A stretch of 64,000 nt of DNA from Lottia gigantea (Eukaryota > Mollusca > Gastropoda > Lottiidae). How positions within the stretch are numbered: position 1 is the stretch's first letter; each line of letters starts with the position of its first letter. Below are positions 50,801-62,800 of this stretch, piece by piece. The stretch is taken from the NCBI RefSeq assembly GCF_000327385.1, contig NW_008707563.1, positions 265,406-329,405 of the forward strand, given 5' to 3'. A model generated the notes under the pieces. It saw only the letters and a list, made by a program, of their open reading frames with translations. It ran no database searches and was not told the DNA's origin. Both the position numbers and the translations under genes were made by a program.

Positions 50801-53800
50801 TTATTCAGTCAGCCTCAATTTTTTGCCATGAAAAAGATTGCTGAGAAAACCTACTTAGGGCAAGGATTTGTAGGGGAAGTAAGGATTTATAAGGGGAAGA
50901 TGGATTATAGTAAGGATTTATAGATGGAAGGTGGAAGGGGGTTATTAAAAGGATTTACAGAGAAGAGAGGGTAATAGTAAGGATTTATAGGGGAAGGGGA
51001 GTAATAGTAAGGATTCATTCTGGGAAGGGAGGTAATAGTAAGGATTTATACTGAGAAGGGAGGTAATAGTAATGATTTATACTGAGAAGGGAAATAATAG
51101 TAAGGATTTATACTGAGAAGGGAGGTAATAGTAAGGATTTATACTGAGAAGGGAGGTAATAGTAAAGATTTATAAGGGGAAGATGGGTTATAGTAAGGAT
51201 TTATAGGTGGAAGGTGGAAGGGGGTTATTAAAAGGATTTACAGAGAAGAGAGGGTAATAGTAAGGATTTATAGGGGAAGGGGAGTAATAGTAAGGATTTA
51301 TACTGAGAAGGGAGGTAATTGTAAGGATTTATACTGAGAAGGGAGGTAATAGTAAGGATTTATTCTGGGAAGGGAGGTAATAGTAAGGATTTATACTGAG
51401 AAGGGAGGTAATAGTAAGGATTTATACTGGGAAGGGAGGTAATAGTAAGGATTTATACTGGGAAGGGAGGTAATAGTAAGGATTTATACTGAGAAGGGAG
51501 GTAATAGTAAGGATTTATACTGGGAAGGGAGGTAATAGTAAGGATTTATACTTGGAAGGGAGGTAATAGTAAGGATTTATTCTGGGAAGGGAGGTAATAG
51601 TAAGGATTTATACTGAGAAGGGAGGTAATAGTAAGGATTTATACTGGGAAGGGAGGTAATAGTAAGGATTTATACTTGGAAGGGAGGTAATAGTAAGGAT
51701 TTATACTGAGAAGGGAGGTAAAAGTAAGGATTTATACTGGGAAGGGAGGTAATAGTAAGGATTTATACTGTGAAGGGAGGTAATAGTAAGGATTTATACT
51801 GGGAAGGGAGGTAATAGTAAGGATTTATACTTGGAAGGGAGGTAATAGTAAGGATTTATACTGAGAAGGAAGGTAATAATAAGGATTTATACTGGGGATG
51901 CAGGTAATAGTAAGGATTTATAGGTGGAAGGGGGTAATAGTAAGGATTTATCCTGGGAAGGAAGAATAGTAAGAGTAAGGTTTTATAGGGAGAAGATGGG
52001 TAATGGTAAGGATTTATAGGGGAAAGATGGGTAATATTAAGATTTTTTTTAGAGGGAAGAGGGGTAATAGTAATAGTAAGGATTTATAGGGGGAAGAGGG
52101 TAAGGTAATAGTCAGAGTAAGGATTTATAGGAGGAAGAAGGATAATAGTAAGGTTTATAGGGGATGAAGGATAATAGTGATGATTTAATAGGGAGAAGGA
52201 GGGTAATAGTAAGGATTTATAGGGGGAAGGAGGTAATTATAAGGCTTTATAGGGAAGGGTAATTCAACTGATCAAGCATCCTGAAAGGGGTAATAGAAAG
52301 TAAAAGGTTGAAAACCCCTCATATCAAATTGATATTAGACATCATAATGGAAAAAAGGGGTAATCTATTCTAATTGGACTAGCATATGCATGATGCTATA
52401 ACACTGAATGTTTTGTTTTATTTAGCCGTTGAGTGTCCCATCAGGCATTCCAGCCATACCACCCCATTCCAACTTAATAGATCCTGTTAGACCTTCTTCC
52501 CCTTCAATGGTCAAATCTGCCAGCACTCCTTCAACGACAGCCAGCTCTTATAGACAGGAGGTAAGTCTCTTGTGAGCCAACTTGGAGATTTAGAGGTTGC
52601 ATGAGTCCACCTAGATTCTGTAAAGAGTTAAGTAAAGATAGCAAAAAGCCAACTTATAGGATGTAGAGGTTTAGTGAGTCCACCTTGATTTTCTACAGGG
52701 TTTAGCTATAAGCCAACTTATAGGATGTAGCTGTTTAGTGGATCAAAAGCATATAAAGCGGTATAGCAAAGATAGCAATTAGCCAACCTATAGGATGTAG
52801 AGGTTTAGTGAGTTCACCTTGATTTTGTAAAGGTAAAGATAGCATTAAGCCAACTTATAGGATGTAGAGGATTAGTGAATCCTCCAAGATTGTAGATTAT
52901 AGTAAAGATAGCAATAAGCCAACTTAGATGGTTGAAAGGGTTAGGATACACCTAAAGGGTGTAGAGATAGTATCCTAAGAGGATGCAAATATTGTACTAA
53001 GTCAACATAGAGGCTGTAGTGGGAAAGGGTGAGGGAATCAATTTAGAGCTGTGAAGATATTTTGTGATTAAACTGAAGAATGTAAAGATATTAGTATGCC
53101 AATCTGAAGGATGTAATAGACTTTATTCACACGTCGGCCATATTGAATCAAAAACGAGGCTCATTACGCAAACAAAGAAAGATAACGTTGTGTCACTGCA
53201 TAAAATCTCCACTTTGACGTCTTTAAAGACACCTTCTCCAATCTCACTAACTCAAAACTAATCATATTTTACATCATTAAATTTGGAATTGATTAAGATA
53301 CTTACCAGTAGTGATACTTTTTAAAGAATTTTACCTTCACACATTTCTGAGACAGGGCAGTTTTAAGCCATATTTCTCGCTTTTGGTCAGGTGTTTAGTG
53401 ACGTCACAACTCACATAGGCTATTAGTTCATATGATGCCACCATCTTATCAATGGATGAGGTAATTTGCGTTATGAACCTCGCTTTCAGTGTCTTGAAAA
53501 TAGGGGTGAAAAAGGTCTATCGAGAAGAATAAAAATAAACTCTAGGAATCATTGTAAAATTTTAATGACTTGAATGATTTTGTTTCAGCCTAATAAACCA
53601 CTATGTGGGTACATCATGACTTCCAAAATATCAGAAGTGGGAAAGAAAGTCAAGTAAGTGTTTTCATATTACTAATATCAAAGGATAGCTTGGAAAATTT
53701 TCGTGATTCCTTGTTCAGTAAAAGCACAGATACTGCATATATGTTCGTTACTTGATAGGAACCAAGGCTGCTCAGTGAATAAGATGCTCACTAGAGGGCC

Positions 53801-56800
53801 TGATGGTTTAGGTATGAGGGACAGTGAAAAAGCAAATGGCCTACCATTAAAGTGACACTAGCACTCTGCAACATATCACTTTAACAAATGGCAGACATTA
53901 GTCACCGGAACTGTGTGAATATTGTCACATGAACATGTGATTCTGGTAATTTAAATATCAGAGGCTGGTCGTTCAGGACTACGAGTAAATGTAAACAAAA
54001 ACCAAAACATAACCTTCTTATGATATGAATAGAAAATTACTATAGAATGTATAATTGGTAAACCGATAGTCGCAATAGAATATTAAATGCACAATTTTGT
54101 GTCAGAATTATCTCCTAAAGTCTATAAAGCTAGGGACTATATTCAGGTCGCAATATTACTATCACTTGACAAATTACTGCTAAATACCGGAAGTAAAGAC
54201 TCTCGCCCAAGAAGACACAACAAAATTAACCTTTCACTATGAAGACAGATTTAGCTTTACGGAAACTGCTGAGGATTGAGGTCTCTGTTGCTTTTGTTTG
54301 CCTAATTCAGCTACAGAAATGAATGACGTAGAAATCCAATATTTTTTCATTAGCTACATAGAAGGTGAAACTCCTTTCGTTTCATTTGAATTTATACTAA
54401 ATTTTGTTTTCAGGAAAAATTGGGGCCAAGCTTATTTAGTATTAAAACAATCGAACTTAGTATTTTATAAAGATGAAAAGGCGACCAATCAGAAACAGTC
54501 TGGATCCCCTCACGGTAAAACAGAGCTAGTCCTCAACCTACAGGGTGCCAAGATAGACCTGAACCCCCGTGATATTACCAGCAAGAAAAACGTTATTTTG
54601 GTACGTCTATTTCATTTACTAAATACATGTCATTGGATTTGATTGAAAATCCCCTCATCGCACACTGTGGTCAGTTGAATATTGGGTGTATCCTTGGTAC
54701 GGAATCTTTTAGATATTAATTATCTTCTTCATTTCTTGATAATAATGATGAATTGTGGGATTGTGAAATCAAAGGTATAGCAATATGACAGTTTCTTTAG
54801 GATTAGCTATCCAATTGGATTAACACAACGTCATTAGAACACAATTGTGGTAGAAACCTTGTTAGATTACAAGTAGATTATAAATAGTTTTTGAATTTTC
54901 AATTTTATATATTTTTTTTTTGTTTATTTTGCAGCTGGCAACGTCGAATGGTAGCAAGTATTTACTACAATCAGATGAAGAAACTATTTATAGATGGTTT
55001 ACAGAGATGAAACTTGTCTCTGGTGATATTGTGAGTAAATATTTCTCCTATTCAGTGAGTTTGGAAGGGCCTATGTGAGTCTGCTGCAGGCAAATGAACA
55101 GTCTTGGTCAACAATTTTTGTCGCCAACTACAGTCTTGTCAAGAGTTTCACCGACAGGCTGCGAGCACACAAGGAGAGAACAAAAAACTTCAGTCAGTCG
55201 ATTCCTGCAATTAAAAGGAAAATGAATCTGATTGGATGATGGCGCCCTGTCTTGCAGACGATAAAACAATCAGCAACAAATATCAAGGTGTTTTGATATT
55301 ATAAACCTTTCAAAGACAAGTTTACCTTGTCATGGAAGCACGGGCACACTATAGTTAACAAAATGTCTAATGTAGTGACCAGTGGTTTTCAGAGTGACCT
55401 AGGGTCAATCCTCTGCCCCTGCTACCTAATTCCTGTACCAAATAACCTGATAATTTTCTGATTACAGGAAAATGAAAAGAGACCCTCTAGTCGAGAAGAT
55501 AAAAAAAGCTCAGGTAGGTGGAACTCTGAAACTTTGTTTAGTCTAATATTATTAGTTGATTATGAACAGACTAAAGAGGGGGTGTGCACCAACTGCATTA
55601 GGCTTTGGCCCTCAGGCATGTGAAAGTTCTTTTTTTGAATTAAAGATTAAGCCCTTAATGCTCAAGTGCTATACCATTTACTATAGGAATTATGACTAAA
55701 TCATTTATCCCAGTGTTCAACACTATATATGTTTTTGTTGATATTGTGGTTTTTCATAACTGTCAACAATAAGAGGGTTGGTTGGTTGGTAGATGATAAG
55801 TTATATTTCGCTTCCAATGAATGCTGATATCTCAAACTAGGTAGTTGTTGGTAGACATAGTAGTTGGTAGTTGGATTGGTTCAAATTGGATGATTACAAT
55901 AGAGGGAGTAATTCTTGCTTTATGTACTCATTAGATCTATTTCAAACCTTCCATTACGACCATGCTATCAATATTTCTGAATATTTCATCTTATTTGGTG
56001 CACACTGCCCCTTTAAGAAGCGTTTTGGAATTTATTGGGGCATTGGGCCTTATTTTGAGGTGAAAATTAAGCCCTCTAAATGCTCAAATTCTCTGGAATC
56101 AATGACTTCTAGGGGCCTCTAGCATTCCCCAGTCCCCCGGGCTCAAGAGATCATGGCCATTCAGGCCTTGCCTCAGAGAGACACCTAATTTCTGGACCCC
56201 CACCCTCCTCAAGCATTTTCTAGATATGTTCTGTATAGGGTAATTTAGATAGGTGTATTTCATACATTTCCCATTAACTAGTCTTTAATAACACCTTTTC
56301 TCTATTTTATACTACCATACTAAAATTAATTCTTGCATTATTTATTAACAAATCCCTCATTTTTACTAGCAACATGTCATTTAAATGTCTTGTTTCCTCT
56401 ATATTGTATTACTGTGGTGTCTTCAACTTATTTAAAGGCATACACTCAATTAGATATTTATTTTATCAGCTGATAGAGCTCAAAATTTTGCTATCTGTAT
56501 AGTTATCTAAGTATGTGTTTCACCAGCTTTTTCTAATCGAAAATCTTGTCCAAAGTCATCTAGATATTTACCTTACCAACTGAGCTCAATTTCAGCTATC
56601 TGTCATAGTCATCTAAATATGCTCTTGACCAGCTGATAGAACTTAATTTCAGCTTTATGTATAGTCCTTTAAATATTTGCTCCGCCAGCTGAAGAGCTCT
56701 TTCAGCTTTTTGGAAAGTCATCTAGATATTTACCTTGAGCTCAATTTCAGTTATCTGTATCATTATCTAAGTATGCTCTTGACCAGCTGATAGAGCTTAA

Positions 56801-59800
56801 TTTCAGCTTTATGTATAGTCCTTTAAATATTTGCTCCGCCAGCTTTTTGAAAAGTCATCTAGATATTTACCTTGAGCTCAATTTCAGTTATCTGTATCAT
56901 TATCTAAATATACTCTTGACCAGCTGATAGAGCTTAATTTAAGTTATCTGTAATAGAAAAAAAATATCTGTTTCTTCTACAATTCAATGAAAAAAGATAC
57001 ATCCATTATATCTAAAAAGACTTCTTTTAAATCTTATTATTTAGATGACAGTGTCCCTACTTATGTATTATGTACCTAGATTAGGTAAAAGGGGTCAAGT
57101 CTAAGAGTTTTTAGTTAAATTGGGAAATATACTACAATATCTTGTAAATTTGCCAAAATTAAAACAATTATGAGACCTTCTATTTTAACCTTTTTTGGGT
57201 GTGACTTAAATTTGCCTTTATATAGACTTGCACGAGATATATTCAAGTTGGATATATATATTGTCTTGTGTTTTTGTTATATACCTACCTATATCTAATT
57301 GGCATTATGTCAGGATTTTGTATTACGACCATTTTACGACCAGGTTTTCTGGACTGAAGGTGAGAAGAGACTAGGTATGGTGTCTGATACAGTGGGGGAT
57401 TACACCTAACTCATTAAATATTGCCATTTCGTATCTTTTTTATTTTCTGATATTTTTAGTCTACAGTGTAAATCTAAGAAGTTTTGATTGGTTTGAAATA
57501 CTACCTTTAGGACAGACCTTTAGTAGAAAACTTGTTAGATTAGATTGGAGACTAAAATATCAGAAAAAAGATACGAAATTGTAATGTAATTGAATTAGAT
57601 TGGAATTATGCATGCAGTAGAGAAAATAAGAACCAAATCATATCGGTACTGTGTCTTTTCTAGATGCGTGTATTTCGTTTCTTGTATTTTCTACAGTATT
57701 GATAATCCCACTCTGTACACCCTACCTTGTTTTTTTAAGCAGTGCTTATTAAGAGCATTGTGAAGATGTTTTCTACATTTTTTATGTGCATCAGGAACAC
57801 TGATAGCATCAATTTGTGCCATTTTAATTTTCAATCAGATGTCTGTGGTTCCTGCAAATCTACTAAATTTACGTGTTTGATGACGTGACTATCGCAAAAT
57901 ATGCTTTATCACATAAAGTTCCATGTGATTAGTGACATCATCAAACTCTTAGTTTCAGTGGAATTGCCGAAACCACAGACACCTGATTGAAAATTTGAAT
58001 AATGCAAATTGATGCTATCAGTCCCCGATACACATGAAAAATATGTAAAAACCTCCTTACAATCTCTTTAGGTTTAAATTTTAGACCTTTTTCTGAAACT
58101 TTTTGGCATTGATGTTGCACATTTTGAATTATTTTGTCAAAACTGTACAAATATTTGAGATGAATAAGACATCAGTTAGTATGAGAGTTACCTCCCCTTA
58201 ATTTAGGAATGACAAGAAGTATGTCAGCAGAAGACGGAAGTAGTGGCAGAAAATTATGGGATATCAGATCGAGGCTCTTGGGATTAATGAGGTCACGTCC
58301 GGCTCAAGAAGATTTAGTGAAACGCGGTATAATTAAAGGTGATTTACAATTGATATTCTTCGCGAAAAATCGAAAATCTTAAGGGAGATAATTTACAAGA
58401 AAATTAAAATGACGGGCTCCCTTTCACATAAGATTTTAATCAATTTTTGATTAAATTTGTGAAACAGGCCCCCATAATTTTGAAAATTTGTAATTTTTCC
58501 CAGTGGTCAGTTTTCTAAGAAATTTCACTCGTAGAGAGCAGTGTTCAAAAAGTGAATTTCTGACTGAGAAAGTGGCTTTTAAGGGACAGATGCACCATTC
58601 TGGAGGGTTGATTTGAGTCTTGAGTATATGTAAATTGTCTAGAAATGTATGAAAATGGCAATAATTCCTTCAAAAATATCTGAAATTTGCAATTTCTCTT
58701 TCTGTTTCTATATATGTCTTGAAAAAAGACAACTCGTATTTTTAACTTTCAAACGCGGATATTTCTGGATATACATCGATTTTAAGGCTCAATTTTGGGC
58801 AGTGAGCACTGAACACTATTACTGATTGGCTTAGCTAAATAATTCCTGTTTTTGAGACTCAAGTATGATTGGTAAAAAAAATGGCGCATCTGTCCCTTTA
58901 AGTAGACCAAATAATGCAGTCAGCTTTTATGTTGTTATCACTATGCATGTGACAATCATCTCTGTATTGTGGAACCCAAAAATAGTCTGATATGCTTTGT
59001 AACTGTTTGAAATTCATGAAAAGCTATGCACACTAAAAGCATTTTTGCAAGTAGTTTGCCTTCACACCTTAAAGAGATAGTAAAGAGGTTTTTTAAATTT
59101 TGTATGTGTATCAGGTACACTGATAGCATCAATTTACACCATTCAAATTTTCAATCAGACAACTGTGGTTCGTGCAATTCCAAACTAAGTGTTTGATGAC
59201 GTCACTAATCGCAAAGGGCCTTATATGATACAAGCATACTTTTGGATTAGTGACATCATCAAACACTTAATTTAGTGGAATTGCAGGAACCACAGACATC
59301 TGATTGAAACGTGGAATACTTGCAATTTGATGCAATCAGTGTCCATGATACATATAAATATTGAAAAATACTCTTCACAATCCCTTTAACAAATATTATA
59401 CTATGTCTTGATGTGGAAAAAAACACCTGGATTACCTCCCCTTTCTGTCCTTTAGTCCTACGTTTCCATAAAAATTTGTCATGTCAAATTTTTTATCTTC
59501 TAGAGACACTTTGTTGTACATTTTTAACAATTTTTCACCCAACTTGCTAATTTTTTTACTAAATTTTCTACTTAATTACTGATTGTGGCTTCAAATTTTA
59601 GAATTAGTTTACATATTTAGTGGTTTTGGGCATTTTAGCTTGAAATTTGGTAGTTCCTTTCATTTTGAATTTACATAAAGCGCTATGGTTTTGGGTTTTT
59701 ACATAAGCTTACTTTTAGCTTGCTTGACATGGAAGCCATAAGGTGCCTATTTTTTACATTTAGATAGAATGATGGTTGCTCAATTTCATTTCAGAAACAT

Positions 59801-62800
59801 TTCACAGAGACAAAACTTCACTGTGATGCATCCAAAGTGGCAGAAGTCCCCAATCAATGCATCTTTATATCAAGCTATTACAAACTATGTCTTATACCTT
59901 GACTGTAATAGCCATTTTTTTATCATGGAAGTTGGTAAATGCAGCAATTTGATTGGATGTACCTGGCCTAATCAGAATCCTCTTGAGAAAGTCTGTAAAC
60001 TTTAAGCCATGGCCTGTCTGTTGGGGCTATGATTGGCTGTATTCGCTTGCTTACAATTCAATCAAATCACTGCATTCTGTGATTCAAGAAAGGTGTCTAT
60101 TGTTGTCAAGGTATAAGACATTGTGAAGATGTAATCAATGTCATTGAACAAATTTTCAAGCATATCATTGGCATTTTTGGAGACCCATAACTTTAAAGAT
60201 TGTAATTTTTTCTTTGTATTAAAGATATTCTGTGCCACTAATGTCAAGAATTAATGGTAATGTTTTATTTTGATTATTTAGATCTAGTATTTGGGTCACG
60301 ATTAAAAGATTTATGTGAAAAGGAACACACTAAAATACCTAACTTTGTACGAGCCTGTATAACAGCTGTAGAAAAAAGAGGTAGGATTTGAACTCGGGGG
60401 TGCTATTAAGGGTGTCTTCCCACATCTCCCCTTCCCAATTCGCTCCTAAATAATTCCTTTACGTCCCTTCTCCGTTTTGCCCTTTTCCCATATCGCCTCT
60501 TGCTAATTTACCACTTTCCCATATCGCCCCCTTCCTAATTTACCACTTTCCCGTATCGCCCCCTTTCTAAGTTGCCCCTTTCCCATATTGCCCCCTTCCT
60601 AATTTACCATTTTCCCATATCGCCCCCTTCCTAATTTTCCCCTTTCCCATATCGCCCCCTTCCTAATTTGCAAAGAAAAATGAGAAAGGTTCAAATTGGG
60701 TAAGGGGCAAAATAAGAAAAGGGTCTTATTTTGGGAAAGGGACATAATGGGAAGTGGCGAAATGGGAATAAATTTGGGGGTGAATTGGGGAGGGGCAAAA
60801 TGGAAAGGGGCGATATGGGAATAAACCACTAATGCTCCTTAAAGCATTTCATTTCATTTGAAATACTATATAGCTCCTAGCTGGTTCTCAATAAAGGGTA
60901 ATTGCAAAAAACTCAGGGGGATACTTGAGAAGCTTCATATTACATTAGCACAAGTGAATGGTTCTATTTATGAATAAACGCATAATTCCCTATAATTCCT
61001 TGCATATTTTCTGTGTAGGGCCTTCATTTTAAGGTCAGCCTTTTTGCATTAACGGAAAAATATACTTGCTCGTAACAAATAAGATCCAGATAAACATGTT
61101 CATATGGCAACAAAATTGAAACTTTTAATCAAAATTATGTTATTTGGAACAATTTACCTTCAATTTTAACTGAGTTGTCAACTTCAAAGGGTGCTATGTT
61201 GTTTTGTTTATGTGGTGCATGAATACATGACCTAATTTGCATAGTTATTAGCCTTTTCATATTGTTTGTATGAACCTGTGTTATGAACCAGAGAACAATA
61301 CTGTTGTGTGATAACAGTATGTTCTGTACAAGTAGAACTGTCTGCAGTAATTGAGAATTCTAAAGGAGAATCTGATATTATAATTGTAGGTGTAGATCAT
61401 GATGGTATTTATAGAGTTAGTGGAAATTTAGCTGAAATCCAAAAACTACGCTACGCTGTAGATAAAGGTTTGTTTTTTTTGTCCGAATGTTGTTGTTTGT
61501 ATTCAATAACTTTGCTTCTACGTTTTAAGTTACATTTTTATATGCCCACTTCTTTCTATGTGGATGTATATTGTCGGCACCCCTGTCTGTCCGTTGGTCT
61601 GTCGGACCGTCTATTGGTCCGTCCATCCGCCAACATTTGCTTGTAAACGCTTTAAAAACTAGATTTTTTGATGGAATCAAATGAAATTCGGTATGTGTAT
61701 ACATATTCATAAAATAAAGATCAAGTTCTAATTTGAGATATTTTCTACTGTTAGAAGCAGAGTTATTGCCCTTGTCCCAAAATCTTGAATATTTACCATC
61801 CGCATGCCGTGGTGGGCATATATGGCTGTGGTCCACCATCTTGATTGTTAGTTGAAGGGATTTTTAAAGAGGTTTTCTAAATTTGTTATGTGTATCAGAG
61901 ACACTGATAGCATCAATTTGCACCATTTCATATTTCAAACAGACATCTGTTGTTCCCGCAATTCCAAACACTTTTCATGACATCACTAATTGCAAAATGT
62001 GCTTATATTTTGTAAGGTCCTTCATGATTAGTGACGTCATTAAACACTTCATTTTAGAGCAATTTCAGGAAAGATTGTAAATCTTACATCAATTAATGAC
62101 TATTTTATATTGTAGAGGAGGCGTATAATCTAGATGATAAAGTATGGGATATGAACGTATTAACAGGAGCATTGAAGTTATTTTTCCGTGAACTGAAGGA
62201 GCCATTAATACCACCAGATTATTTTGAAAGCTTTGCAGCAGCAGTTTGTAAGTTTGTGTTCAAAAATTTAGGCTTGGATTTGTCACTCGTGGCAGCAGTA
62301 CATTAGTCTATTCTGGTTAAGCTGAAGACACATACATGTGGGTGCGATGCCTGCGTTTCTGTAAACTAGTGCGATTATGCGGTACCGTTGCAGCAGGTAT
62401 GACACATACGCGCAGTTCACTTTTGCGTTAAATTTGGAGTTATAGCAACGCACCGCAACAGCATGTATGTGTCATGTCAAATGCATACCCTTGTTTGCTT
62501 TGATCCGGTGAAACACTGCGGTGAAATGAACGCATCGCAACGCCGCTTTATATGGAAATTGAAAGTAGTTTCTACCCACAATGCATATTTTTATCTGTTA
62601 ATCCCTTCGCCTTGTTGAAAAGTTAGTTGCAATTCATATTAATTTTTCAATCTTAAAACACCATCAAATTTATATTGCTATTGATATTACACACCAAAAT
62701 TTGGAATGTTACAATGGGACCAGTTCAGTGCAAAAGCATTAATCCCTTTAATGTGTCATCAATATTAAAGGAATACTACCTCTTAGAAAGGACATAAAAT

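Noticed and set aside
50880-52250. CRISPR-like array
   Set aside because: Direct repeats without unique spacers inside a eukaryotic intron; a minisatellite.
52426-52560. SGIP motif in the RhoGAP linker as a second EB1 ligand
   Set aside because: A single motif without clustering or strong basic context; too weak to claim.
61318-61389. Annotating the RhoGAP exon from 61318
   Set aside because: It would insert 24 residues where the family has none; the attgtag acceptor before 61390 restores the usual spacing to GIYRVSG.
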